DNA from: Vicinamibacterales bacterium
GTDB lineage: Bacteria > Acidobacteriota > Vicinamibacteria > Vicinamibacterales > UBA2999
Assembly (NCBI GenBank): GCA_041659285.1
Contig: JBAZYO010000003.1
Span: forward strand, 372,001-436,000
Length of the DNA stretch: 64,000 nt
Direction: 5' to 3'
The translations under genes were made by a program, and so were the position numbers. The notes under the pieces were generated by a model, which searched no databases, was not told the origin of the DNA, and saw nothing but the letters and a program-made list of their open reading frames with translations. Of the stretch, positions 36,223-44,434 are shown piece by piece. Positions within the stretch are counted from its first letter, which is position 1. Each line of letters begins with the position of its first letter.

Positions 36223-37413
36223 CTACAACTCGCGTAATGCGGTGGGAATTGGCAGGCGCGCCGCGCGCACGGCGGGGAACAGGCCGCCGATCAACCCCAT
36301 GGCCAGGGCATAGACCAGACCCATAACCAGCAACCGGGGTGTTACCTGGAAGGCAAATGCCACCTGGCTGAAGGTGGAGAAGTTCATGGTCGAGGTCTGG
36401 TAGCCGTTGAACGCCAGGTAGGCGCCCACGCCGCCAATGACGCCGCCGATCGCCGCCAGTGCCAGTGACTCGGCGAGCACGGAGACCACCACCGAGGTGG
36501 TGTTGAAGCCGAGCGCGCGCAGCGTCGCGATTTCCCTCGAGCGCGTGGACACCGCCGTGTACATCGTCAGGATGGCGCCGAACACGGCGCCGATGCCCAT
36601 CAGCGCCGCAATGCCGAAGCCGACGCCCTGGATCAGGCTGCTGAGGGCGCGCGACTGCTGCGCGTAGTAGTCCGCCTCCCGCCGCACTTGCACGTTGACC
36701 TGCGGGTTGGCGGTCAGCCAGTCGCGGAAGGTGTTGAAGCTGTCGCTCGAGTCGAGCTGCGCCAGCACCACCTGGTAGCTGTTGCCGCGGCGATAGGCGC
36801 CCTGCAGCACGCGCGCATCGCACCACACTTCCGTTTCGCTGACGCCGCCGCCGGCCTCGAACACGCCGACTACCTTCCAGGTGTTCTGTCCCGACTGCAG
36901 CGTGTTGCCCACGGTGAGGCCGGCGAACTGGCCGCTGGCGCCGCGGCCGACCACCACCTCGTTGGTGCCGAACTCCAGCATGCGTCCTTCGATGATCGAC
37001 ACCTCGTTGCGCACCTGCAGCGCGGTGCGGTCGACGCCGCGCATCGGCACGTTCGCCGAGGTGTTCGTGGACTTCTTGGGGAAGTCGATGATCACGTAGA
37101 GCTCGGCCGAGGCGATCGCCGTCTGGCCGTCGCGCCGCAGGCCGGGCGCCTGCTTGATGATGTCCACTTCGGGGCCCGACAGGCCGCTGGTCATCTCGCT
37201 GTCGGCGCCGCTGCGCATCACCAGCGCGCGCGTCGGCGATCCGGAGCCCTGCATGGCCGCCGTGAAGCCCGCGGCGATCGACAGCACCGACACCAGCACC
37301 ACCACCACGCCGGCAATGCCGACAATGGCGACCCCGGACGAGCCGAGGCGCTGCGGGACGGTGCGGAGGTTGAGGGCGGTGACGGCGATGGTCTGGCTGA
37401 TCCAGTTGAACAC
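36223..37413 (-). CDS. ABC transporter permease, MacB/FtsX type
   Basis: 396 residues. One N-terminal membrane helix (VAIVGIAGVVVVLVSVLSIAAGF), a large periplasmic domain (about 50-265), and three C-terminal helices around 275-390 with the FtsX-domain pattern (SREIATLRALGFNTTSVVVSVLAESLALAAIGG). Mechanotransmission-type permease of a tripartite exporter. Last gene of the four-gene operon; 1 nt separates it from the other permease gene. Two different permeases imply a heterodimer, as in LolCE-like systems. Confidence 0.9.
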   Translation of the reverse strand: MFNWISQTIAVTALNLRTVPQRLGSSGVAIVGIAGVVVVLVSVLSIAAGFTAAMQGSGSPTRALVMRSGADSEMTSGLSGPEVDIIKQAPGLRRDGQTAIASAELYVIIDFPKKSTNTSANVPMRGVDRTALQVRNEVSIIEGRMLEFGTNEVVVGRGASGQFAGLTVGNTLQSGQNTWKVVGVFEAGGGVSETEVWCDARVLQGAYRRGNSYQVVLAQLDSSDSFNTFRDWLTANPQVNVQVRREADYYAQQSRALSSLIQGVGFGIAALMGIGAVFGAILTMYTAVSTRSREIATLRALGFNTTSVVVSVLAESLALAAIGGVIGGVGAYLAFNGYQTSTMNFSTFSQVAFAFQVTPRLLVMGLVYALAMGLIGGLFPAVRAARLPIPTALREL

Positions 37414-37414
37414 G

Positions 37415-38563
37415 TCAGGCCCTCCTCAAGGCGTCGGTGATCTTCAGTTGCATGGCATTCACCGCCGGCAGCAGACCGGCGAGCACGCCGAGCACGAGAA
37501 TGAGCGCGGCCCCCGTCACGAGGTCGCGCGCCGGCAGGATGAACACCGGCAGCATGCCGTTGGTCGGGTCGCCCTGCTGCACGAACAGCCACGACGCCAG
37601 CAATCCGAGCCCGCCGCCGAGCACCGCGATCAGCAGGGATTCACCCAGCACCAGCACCAGGATCGAGGCATTGGAGAAGCCGAGCGTCTTGAGCACGCCG
37701 ACCTCGCTGGTCCGCTCGCGCACCGACTGCGCCATGGTGTTGGCGGCCACCAGGATCATGGTGAAGAGCACCGCGATCGTGATCGCGATCATGATGCTGC
37801 CGATGTCGCCGACCTGCTTGGCGAAGCCTTCCACGAAGCCCTTCTCGGTGGTGGTCTTGGTTTCGGCCGACGAGTTGGCGAACATCGAGTCGAACGTCGA
37901 CGCCATCTGCTGCGCCTTGCCGGCGTCGTCAATCCTGACCACGTACCAGCCGACGAGGCCTTCGCCGCCGCGGCGGTTCTCGTCGAGGTAGTCGTAGCGG
38001 AAGAAGAACTGCGTCTTGTCCACGCCGGGCCCGCCGTCGTAGGTCCCGGCGATGTTGAACTCCCAGATCTGGCCTTCCTTCGGCTGCCAGATCGTGCCCA
38101 GGATGGGAATGCGGTCGCCCACCTTCCACCCGAAGCGCTTCGCCAGATCGATGCCGACAATGGCGCCCTGGCGGTCGGCGAGCCACGCCGCCCGGTGTTC
38201 CGGCGAGATCGTGAATTCCGGATACATCTGCATGAACGGTTCCGGCTCGACGACCATCTGCGCGAAGAAGTTGGCCGGGTCCTGGTAGACGCCGCCGAAC
38301 CACGACTGGTGCGTCGCCAGCGTCACGCCCTCCGTCGCCTTCAGGCGGTCGAGGTACGAGACCGGCAGCGGCATGATCAGGCTGACCTTGTGGATCAACA
38401 CCAGCCGATCGAGCCCGGCGATGTCGACGCCGAACGTGAAGGCCGTCCGGATGGTCATCAGCAGGCCGAACAGCAGGAAGGCCACGAAGATCGAGAGCAG
38501 CGTGAAGATGGTGCGGATCTTCTTCCGCCACAGGCTGCTCCAGAGGAGCGGCAGGAACTTCAT
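37415..38563 (-). CDS. ABC transporter permease, MacB/FtsX type
   Basis: 382 residues with the same topology as its neighbour: N-terminal helix (TIFTLLSIFVAFLLFGLLM), periplasmic domain, then three helices with RERTSEVGVLKTLGFSNASILVLVLGES and a final ATGAALILVLGVLAGLLPA. The ATG overlaps the ATPase stop by 4 nt (ATGA), so expression is coupled. Together with the second permease it should form the membrane part of a MacAB/Lol-like efflux or lipoprotein-handling complex. Confidence 0.9.
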   Translation of the reverse strand: MKFLPLLWSSLWRKKIRTIFTLLSIFVAFLLFGLLMTIRTAFTFGVDIAGLDRLVLIHKVSLIMPLPVSYLDRLKATEGVTLATHQSWFGGVYQDPANFFAQMVVEPEPFMQMYPEFTISPEHRAAWLADRQGAIVGIDLAKRFGWKVGDRIPILGTIWQPKEGQIWEFNIAGTYDGGPGVDKTQFFFRYDYLDENRRGGEGLVGWYVVRIDDAGKAQQMASTFDSMFANSSAETKTTTEKGFVEGFAKQVGDIGSIMIAITIAVLFTMILVAANTMAQSVRERTSEVGVLKTLGFSNASILVLVLGESLLIAVLGGGLGLLASWLFVQQGDPTNGMLPVFILPARDLVTGAALILVLGVLAGLLPAVNAMQLKITDALRRA

Positions 38564-39246
38564 GCGTGCACTCCTTCCATCAGCACGCCCTTCTCGAGGT
38601 GCAGCGTGCGCTTGGCGCGCTCGGCGGCCCGCGGGTCGTGGGTGACCATCACGATGGTCTTGCCGTGGTCGCGGTTGAGCGCCTGCAGCAGGTCCAGAAT
38701 TTCATCGCCGGACTTGCGGTCGAGGTCGCCGGTCGGCTCGTCGGCGAGCAGCAACGTCGGGTCGGTGACAATGGCCCGGGCAATGCCGACGCGCTGTTCC
38801 TGGCCGCCCGACAGCTGACGCGGATAGTGCTTGGCGCGATCGGTGAGGCCCACCACCTTGAGCGCGATGTCCACCCGCTTCTTGCGCTCGGCCTTCGACA
38901 GCCTGGTCAGCAGCAGCGGCAGGTCGACGTTGCGTTCCGCGGTCAGCACCGGCAGCAGGTTGTACAACTGGAAGACGAAGCCGATGTTGTTGGCCCGCCA
39001 TTTCGAGAGCATGCCCCCCGACAGCGCGGCGATGTTGGTGCCGCCGACCTCGATCGTGCCGGCCGACGGCTGGTCGAGCCCGCCCATGAGGTTGAGCAGC
39101 GACGTCTTGCCCGAGCCTGACGGTCCCATCAGCGCGAGGAAGTCGCCCTTCGGAATCTCGAGGTTCACGCCCTTCAGCACGTCGATGCGTTCGCTTCCCC
39201 GTGTGAAGTACTTGTGCACGCCGCTGACTGTGACGAGTGAATCCAT
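38560..39246 (-). CDS. ABC transporter ATP-binding protein, LolD/MacB type
   Basis: 228 residues. Walker A GPSGSGKT near 41-48, Q-loop FVFQLYNLLP, signature LSGGQEQRVGIARA and Walker B LLLADEPTGDLD, followed by the H-loop VTHD; all complete. Energises the two permeases encoded downstream. The upstream fusion-protein gene ends 46 nt before it, and a perfect 10-bp hairpin lies in that gap. Confidence 0.94.
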   Translation of the reverse strand: MDSLVTVSGVHKYFTRGSERIDVLKGVNLEIPKGDFLALMGPSGSGKTSLLNLMGGLDQPSAGTIEVGGTNIAALSGGMLSKWRANNIGFVFQLYNLLPVLTAERNVDLPLLLTRLSKAERKKRVDIALKVVGLTDRAKHYPRQLSGGQEQRVGIARAIVTDPTLLLADEPTGDLDRKSGDEILDLLQALNRDHGKTIVMVTHDPRAAERAKRTLHLEKGVLMEGVHA

Positions 39247-39262
39247 GACGCTGCTCCCTCAC

Positions 39263-39284
39263 GGCCGGCACTGAAGTGCCGGCC
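39263..39284. terminator. Perfect hairpin within the exporter operon
   Basis: GGCCGGCACT-GA-AGTGCCGGCC lies between the fusion-protein and ATPase genes. No T-run follows in the operon direction, so it may stabilise or attenuate mRNA rather than terminate fully. Confidence 0.5.
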
Positions 39285-39292
39285 TTCTGGCA

Positions 39293-40513
39293 CTACCGTT
39301 TGACGATGATCTTGACGCCCTCGGCGAGCTCCGCCGGCGGTGACACCACGACGCGGTCGCCGCCCTTGAGGCCGGCCGTCACTTCGAGGCGGTCGCCGTC
39401 GGTGCCGCCGGTCTTGATGGCGCGCCGCTCGACTGTGTCTTGCTGCACCAGATACACGTAGCTGGCGCCGTTGTCGGCCTTCACCGCGCCCTTGGGCACC
39501 AGCGTCATGGCCTGCGCCACCGGCGCCGCGGCATCGGCCTCGCGGAGGAACGTGACCTTGACGCCCATGTCGGGCAGGATGCGCGGGTCGAGCGCGTTGA
39601 AGCCAATGCGGACCAGCACCGTCGCCTTCTGCCGATCCGCCGTGGGCACCACCGCGATCACCTTCGCCGGGATCTGCCAGTCGGGATAAGCGTCGAGCAC
39701 CGCCGACACCGGCTGGCCCGCACTGACGCGGTTGATGTAGCTCTCGTTGACGTCTACCTCGATCTCGAGCGACCGCATGTCAACTATGGTGCTGATGCCG
39801 GTGCGCGTGAAGCCGCCGCCGGCCGACACCGGCGAGACCATCTCGCCCGGTTGCGCATCCTTCGAGATGGCAACGCCGCTGAACGGCGCGCGGATCACCA
39901 TGTCGTCGATCGCGGTCTGCTGCAGGGCCACCTGGCTGTGGGCGACGTTGATCTGCTCGCGCATCGACGCCAGGCGCGCGATCAGGGAGTTGACCTCGGC
40001 CTGCGCCTGGTCGATGGCCGACGGCGTGGTCAGGCCGTCCTTCATGAGTTGATCCTGCCGGCGCAGGTTGACCCGCGCCTCGGCGAGCCGCACGTCGATT
40101 TCGGGAACCGCCTGTCGCGCCGCCTCCAACTGCGCGCGGGCGAGCGCGATCGAGGCGCGCAGCGTCGAATCGTCCAGGCGGGCGAGTACCTGGCCCTCGC
40201 GCACGGCCATGCCTTCCTCGACGTTGACCTCGATCACCTTGCCGGTGACCTTCGACGAGACCGTGGCGCGCCGCCGGGCGGTGACGTAGCCCGACGCGTT
40301 CAGCACCGATGCCTGCGTGCCGGCCGCCCGTTCCGTCACGGCGACCACTTCCACTTCGATGGGCCGCTCGCGGGTGAGCCAGTACCAGGCGCCGCCACCG
40401 GCGGCGCCCAGCACCAGCAACAGCACGACCCATTTCACCCAGCCGCCGCCGGTCGTGTTCAGGGGCTCGCGCTCGATGCGCAAGGCAGACAAGTCGTCGA
40501 TTGGATCAGCCAC
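39293..40513 (-). CDS. Periplasmic membrane-fusion (MacA/HlyD-type) subunit
   Basis: 406 residues from GTG 40513; a TTG at 40564 would add a basic 17-residue extension and is less likely. A membrane anchor (WVKWVVLLLVLGAAGGGAWYWL) is followed by a lipoyl half-motif (TVSSKVTGKVIEVNVEEGMAV), a coiled-coil hairpin at about 120-195, the second lipoyl half (IRAPFSGVAISKDAQPGEMV) and beta-barrel domains. It links the inner-membrane ABC part to an outer-membrane channel. No TolC-like gene is nearby. Confidence 0.92.
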   Translation of the reverse strand: MADPIDDLSALRIEREPLNTTGGGWVKWVVLLLVLGAAGGGAWYWLTRERPIEVEVVAVTERAAGTQASVLNASGYVTARRRATVSSKVTGKVIEVNVEEGMAVREGQVLARLDDSTLRASIALARAQLEAARQAVPEIDVRLAEARVNLRRQDQLMKDGLTTPSAIDQAQAEVNSLIARLASMREQINVAHSQVALQQTAIDDMVIRAPFSGVAISKDAQPGEMVSPVSAGGGFTRTGISTIVDMRSLEIEVDVNESYINRVSAGQPVSAVLDAYPDWQIPAKVIAVVPTADRQKATVLVRIGFNALDPRILPDMGVKVTFLREADAAAPVAQAMTLVPKGAVKADNGASYVYLVQQDTVERRAIKTGGTDGDRLEVTAGLKGGDRVVVSPPAELAEGVKIIVKR

Positions 40514-40700
40514 GGATTCGGGTCCCTTGAAAACACGTCGAACGGGTCGCACGCGGATCGACAAGCCTGGAACGCTCGATGCTATGCGAACAAAAGGCGA
40601 AATTCAAATCATTTGCGAACAATAGGTAAAGACGCGCAAAAACCGGTGCGCGTTCGCCGGAAACGGACGTGCGGGCGGTTTGGGGGGTCGAGCGGCTGGA

Positions 40701-40883
40701 TCAGCCCTTCGGCGGGTCGGGCTCTTCGCCCGGCTCCTTGATGCGGCCTGCCTGCTGGACCGCGCGGCGCAGGAGGAACTCGATCTGCCCGTTGAGGCTC
40801 CGCAGATCGTCGTTCGCCCAGCGCTGGACGGCTTCCAGCAGGGCAGGGTCGACACGAAGGAGAAACGCTTTCCGTTCAGCCAC
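40701..40883 (-). CDS. Small Arc/ribbon-helix-helix-type protein
   Basis: 60 residues from GTG 40883. The stretch KAFLLRVDPALLEAVQRWANDDLRSLNGQIEFLLRRAV has the beta-strand-helix-helix pattern of Arc/CopG DNA-binding proteins, and a Pro/Glu tail follows. It starts 5 nt after the SPFH stop, so the two form an operon. I expect it to bind the inverted repeat in the operon promoter. Genes of this kind are often paired with SPFH proteins; the reason is unknown. Confidence 0.8.
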   Translation of the reverse strand: MAERKAFLLRVDPALLEAVQRWANDDLRSLNGQIEFLLRRAVQQAGRIKEPGEEPDPPKG

Positions 40884-40888
40884 GGTTC

Positions 40889-41764
40889 TTACTGATAGAT
40901 GGTGCCCGTGTTGATCACCGGCTGCGTGTTGCGATCGCCGCACAGCACGACCAGCAGGTTGCTGACCATCGCCGCCTTGCGATCCTCGTCCAGCTGGATG
41001 ATCGACTTCTTCGATAGCATGTCGAGCGCCATTTCCACCATGCCGACGGCGCCTTCCACGATCTTCTGCCGCGCGGCGATGATGGCGCCCGCCTGCTGGC
41101 GCTGCAGCATGGCCGCGGCGATCTCCGGGGCGTAGGCCAGGTGGCTGATGCGCGCCTCGATCACTTCCACGCCGGCCTTGACGAGCCGGTCGCCAATCTC
41201 GCGCTTGAGATGATCCGCCACCGCGCCGGTATGCCCGCGCAGCGACACCTGCGCATCGTCGTGCGCGTCGTAGGAATAACTGGTCGCCAGGTTGCGCAGC
41301 GCCGCTTCGCTCTGCACCTTCACGAAGTGCTCGTAGTCGTCCACTTCGAAGACCGCTTCCGCGGTCTCGAACACCTTCCACACGACGACGGCTGCGATCT
41401 CGATGGGGTTGCCGTCGATGTCGTTCACCTTCAAGTGCGAGCTCTCGAAGTTGCGCACGCGCAGCGAGACCTTCTTCTTGGCGAGGAACGGGTTGGCCCA
41501 GCGCAGGCCCTGCTCCTTGGCGGTGCCTTTATAGGCGCCGAAGAGCTGCAGCACCTTGCCTTCGTTCGGGTTGACCATGAACAGGCCGGCCGACATGAAG
41601 GTGACCAGGGCCAGACCGACGGCGGCAGCGACAATCTCGGGTGCCGACTCGGAGCGGATGTTCATGGCGAGCATCCAGATCAGGCCGGCGTCGGCCAGGA
41701 TCAGGACGAAGAGCACGGGCAGACCGGGCAGGCCGTTGTGAGCGCGTTCGCGAATGATGGACAC
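40889..41764 (-). CDS. SPFH/band-7 (stomatin-like) membrane protein
   Basis: 291 residues from GTG 41764, which has AAGGAGG upstream; the longer frame is not supported. Two N-terminal hydrophobic segments (LPVLFVLILADAGLIWML and IVAAAVGLALVTFMSAGLF) precede an SPFH domain (VLQLFGAYKGTAKEQGLRWANPF, then VVVWKVFETAEAVFEVDDYEHFV) and a helical C-terminus (EIAAAMLQRQQAGAIIAARQ). Such proteins oligomerise into membrane cages and scaffold or protect membrane protein complexes. Cotranscribed with an Arc-like protein. Confidence 0.9.
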   Translation of the reverse strand: MSIIRERAHNGLPGLPVLFVLILADAGLIWMLAMNIRSESAPEIVAAAVGLALVTFMSAGLFMVNPNEGKVLQLFGAYKGTAKEQGLRWANPFLAKKKVSLRVRNFESSHLKVNDIDGNPIEIAAVVVWKVFETAEAVFEVDDYEHFVKVQSEAALRNLATSYSYDAHDDAQVSLRGHTGAVADHLKREIGDRLVKAGVEVIEARISHLAYAPEIAAAMLQRQQAGAIIAARQKIVEGAVGMVEMALDMLSKKSIIQLDEDRKAAMVSNLLVVLCGDRNTQPVINTGTIYQ

Positions 41765-41786
41765 GGGTCCTCCTTGACGATTGCAA

Positions 41787-41815
41787 TTTGATATCACATA
41801 GATATCAGTTGTCAA
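41787..41815 (-). promoter_or_regulatory. SPFH-RHH operon promoter with operator-like inverted repeat
   Basis: On the minus strand TTGACA (41815-41810) is followed by the perfect inverted repeat TGATATC-N5-GATATCA (41807-41789), which fills the spacer and reaches a weak -10 (TATCAA). It is strikingly AT-rich for this genome and well placed for repression by the Arc-like protein. Confidence 0.65.
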
Positions 41816-41837
41816 GTAGGCAGAAAATGGGCCGTTT

Positions 41838-42587
41838 TCAGTCGAAACCGATGCTGAGGTCGGCGACCAGGGGCAGGTGATCCGACGCCATCAGCGCCAG
41901 TCGATCCCTCGGCAGGGTGACCTTGAGCACGTCCACCTTACCTTCGTAGTAGATGTGGTCGAGGTGAAGGATGGGGAAGAAGCCCGGATAGGTGCGCCGG
42001 CGGCTGAGGTGTTTGCTGAGGTCGATGCTCTGGAGCCGCTCGGCCAGCACGTCTTTGGCGATGCCGCGCGCCCACTCGTTGAAGTCGCCGAGCACGATCT
42101 TCGGGCCCATCACCCGGCGGTCGTGGACCAGCGTCGCGAGCCGCGCCGCCTGAGCCCGGCGCTCCATCAGCGATGTGCCGAGGTGCACGTTGTAGAAGTG
42201 CAGCGTGTCGTCTTCGAGGGCGACGTCCACGCGCTGGACGCCGCGATGCTCGCAGGTCTTCCACGTCAGGTCGTACTGCACGTGATGGCGCACAGGGAAG
42301 CGGGTGAGCACGACGTTGCCGAAGAGCGCCGTCCGCAGGTGGCGCGTCGGCGCCATCACCCAGCCCATGCCCAGCGCCGCACCCAGTTCCGCCGCCTGTC
42401 CCGCCTTCAGCGGGCTCGCGCCCACCACTTCCTGGAGCGCGATGATGTCGGCGTCAATGCCGGCGAGCACGCCGGCGATGCGCTCGAGGCGGGTCCGCCC
42501 GTCGAGCCCGCGGCCGCGGTGGATGTTGTAGGTGGCCACACGCACCGTCCGCGTCCGCTTGGGCTCGTCGTCTGTCATCACGTCCAT
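41838..42587 (-). CDS. Endonuclease/exonuclease/phosphatase-family protein
   Basis: 249 residues. EEP-fold motifs are complete: ATYNIHRGRG near 19, IALQEVV, YNVHLGT, GDFNEW and the final SDHLPLVAD. No signal peptide or membrane segment, so cytoplasmic. EEP enzymes include nucleases and phospho(di)esterases; substrate cannot be assigned. It starts 20 nt from the divergent small zinc-ribbon gene. Confidence 0.92.
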   Translation of the reverse strand: MDVMTDDEPKRTRTVRVATYNIHRGRGLDGRTRLERIAGVLAGIDADIIALQEVVGASPLKAGQAAELGAALGMGWVMAPTRHLRTALFGNVVLTRFPVRHHVQYDLTWKTCEHRGVQRVDVALEDDTLHFYNVHLGTSLMERRAQAARLATLVHDRRVMGPKIVLGDFNEWARGIAKDVLAERLQSIDLSKHLSRRRTYPGFFPILHLDHIYYEGKVDVLKVTLPRDRLALMASDHLPLVADLSIGFD

Positions 42588-42595
42588 CCTAGTTG

Positions 42596-42601
42596 TAAGC
42601 T
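42596..42601 (+). promoter_or_regulatory. -10 box of small zinc-ribbon gene
   Basis: TAAGCT ends exactly 6 nt before ATG 42608, the spacing seen repeatedly for putative leaderless genes in this window. Confidence 0.5.
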
Positions 42602-42607
42602 GTAGCC

Positions 42608-42910
42608 ATGGCCAAGCTTGAGAGCGAACGCGAACTGACCTGCCCGTGCTGCGGAGCGGTCCTGACCGTGGATCTCAACCTCGGCCGCATTGTCAGCCAC
42701 GATTCGCCGCCGAATCCCAATCGGCCGGAACTCGACAACGCGCACCGCATCCTCGCCGAGCAGGCCGCCAGGCGCGACGCCCTTTTTGCCCAATCCTTCG
42801 AGGCCGAGAAGAACAAGGGCGACGCGCTCTCGAAGCGCTTCGAAGAGGCGTTGAAAGAAGCGAAGAAGGAGCCCGCCACGAAGCCACTTCGCGGCTTCGA
42901 TCTGGACTAG
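42608..42910 (+). CDS. Small zinc-ribbon-like protein
   Basis: 100 residues. An N-terminal CPCCG motif (residues 13-17) followed by a beta pair (AVLTVDLNLGRIVSH) looks like a degenerate single-knuckle zinc ribbon. The rest is a charged helix (about 45-90, LAEQAARRDALFAQSFEAEKNK). Unknown function; possibly a dimeric nucleic-acid- or protein-binding factor. Its 3' end overlaps the convergent transglutaminase-like gene by 4 nt. Confidence 0.75.
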   Translation: MAKLESERELTCPCCGAVLTVDLNLGRIVSHDSPPNPNRPELDNAHRILAEQAARRDALFAQSFEAEKNKGDALSKRFEEALKEAKKEPATKPLRGFDLD

Positions 42911-43566
42911 CGGAAGGCGTCTGGAATGGGTTTCCACTTTTCCCGGCCGCGGTAGTAGATCGGCTTGCGGTCGTCGTTCGCCTTCCGGTAGGCGCGATAG
43001 CGGCGCAGCAACTGCCGATAGCGGTGGATCGAGCTCTTCAGCTTCTTGTGCGGCCAGTCGATCAGCAGTTGCTCGACCTTCCACACGTTCCTGTTCGACA
43101 GCCGCCAGTCGTAGTGGGGCAGCGCCTCCGCCAGGTTGGCCACACCGAAGCCTTTGACCCGCCCGGTGAAGTCCACGTACGGATCGATGTAGCTCCGGGC
43201 CAGGGCGCGCGGCGACGCGAACTGCGGCTTGCGCCCGTGCAGTCCCGGGTCCCGCGACCGCGCCACCGATCCCCATTTCCCGTTGTGCCGGTAGACGAAG
43301 ATGACGTGATCGAGCCAGTCTTGCGACTCGAGGCTCATCACCAGCGGGGGATAGCCGTGCTGCTCGAGCACGACGGCCGCGAACAGCGCGGCCTCGAGGC
43401 AATGCGCCGTCTTCAGGCGCGCGACCGGGCGAAAGGTCCGCAGGGTCTCGCCGTGCTGCTCGGTGTTGTAGCGCAGCGCGTTGAGCCAGCGTTGGACCTT
43501 CGCGGGGGTGTTCAGCCGCGCGATTAGGGCGCGTTCAGCGCGCGCGAACGGCAGCCTTGAGTTCAT
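42907..43566 (-). CDS. Transglutaminase-like protein of unknown function
   Basis: 219 residues from ATG 43566 (a TTG lies two codons upstream). The segment TAHCLEAALFAAVVLEQHG, with Cys near 56, and DHVIFVYRHNGKWGSVARSRDPGL resemble the Cys and His/Asp regions of transglutaminase-like proteases. The C-terminus is basic with several Trp/Tyr (YRGREKWKPIPDAFR). It overlaps the end of the SCO gene by 32 nt, on the same strand. Catalysis is not established. Confidence 0.65.
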   Translation of the reverse strand: MNSRLPFARAERALIARLNTPAKVQRWLNALRYNTEQHGETLRTFRPVARLKTAHCLEAALFAAVVLEQHGYPPLVMSLESQDWLDHVIFVYRHNGKWGSVARSRDPGLHGRKPQFASPRALARSYIDPYVDFTGRVKGFGVANLAEALPHYDWRLSNRNVWKVEQLLIDWPHKKLKSSIHRYRQLLRRYRAYRKANDDRKPIYYRGREKWKPIPDAFR

Positions 43567-44398
43567 CGACAATGGTGGACGCCGACCACGCGTTGCTGTC
43601 GTGGATGGAGACGATGCGGCCGCGCGGATCGATCACGGCGGTCCGCAGGTTGTGCGTGATGGTGCCGTCGGTCTCGCGGATGACGTTGACGCCGAACGTG
43701 GCCGCCAGGCGATCCACGATCTCTTCCGGTGCCGTGGCGAACCGCCACACCGCGGGATCGGCGCCGGCCTTGGCCGCATGCGCGCGCAGGACCGCCGCCC
43801 GATCGGTCGCCGGGTCGAAGCTGATCGACAGCAGCCGCACCTTGCCGCGCAGGGCGGCGTCGGCGCCGGCCAGCGACTGGATCTCCGCGAAGCGCTTGTC
43901 CATCAGCGGGCAAAACTGCGGCAGGGGGCAGCGCGTGTAGATGAACGTGACGACCACCGCCGAGCCGCGCCACGCCGACAGCGCCAGTGGTTGGTCATTC
44001 TGATCGACCAGCGTCGTGCCGGGAACCTCATCGCCGGCCGCGAGCAGGTGCACCCCGGCGGCCGCAGGGATCTTCGTCGGCGCATCGTCGGGCAGCGGCG
44101 CCGAACCGGTCTTGGTGATGGCCGACAGCCAGGCGAGGTCCGGCGCCACCTGCAGGGTGGCGGTAATCAGGTCGCCCGGCACGCGGTCCTTCAGCAGCGC
44201 GGGATCCTTGACTGTGTACGGCATGGTCATCGCCGGCATGAAGCCGGCGATATCGCCGTGCTTGACCAGGATCTCGTTGGTCTCGGGCTTGACGGCGAGG
44301 ACCTGCCCCTGCAGTTGATAGCTGCGCACTTCCGGGGCGCGGCTGCAGCCGGCCGCGGCCACCAGGCCGGCGAGGAGGACGGACACCCATCGATGCAT
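43535..44398 (-). CDS. CusF-like copper domain fused to SCO1/SenC domain, lipoprotein
   Basis: 287 residues from ATG 44398. The lipobox ends in AAAGC. Residues about 27-90 (GQVLAVKPETNEILVKHGDI, MPAMTMPY) match CusF-type copper-binding proteins with their Met-rich loop. From about 125 a SCO thioredoxin fold follows with TRCPLPQFCP, giving Cys-x5-Cys rather than the classical Cys-x3-Cys, and a conserved His in THNLR. SCO proteins deliver copper to the CuA site of oxidases. Here a second copper domain is built in, which may supply the metal; it could also serve the CuA protein at 19095-19493. Confidence 0.88.
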   Translation of the reverse strand: MHRWVSVLLAGLVAAAGCSRAPEVRSYQLQGQVLAVKPETNEILVKHGDIAGFMPAMTMPYTVKDPALLKDRVPGDLITATLQVAPDLAWLSAITKTGSAPLPDDAPTKIPAAAGVHLLAAGDEVPGTTLVDQNDQPLALSAWRGSAVVVTFIYTRCPLPQFCPLMDKRFAEIQSLAGADAALRGKVRLLSISFDPATDRAAVLRAHAAKAGADPAVWRFATAPEEIVDRLAATFGVNVIRETDGTITHNLRTAVIDPRGRIVSIHDSNAWSASTIVDELKAAVRAR

Positions 44399-44434
44399 CC
44401 CGACCATCTTAAGTGATAGTCTCCCGTTCGTTTC

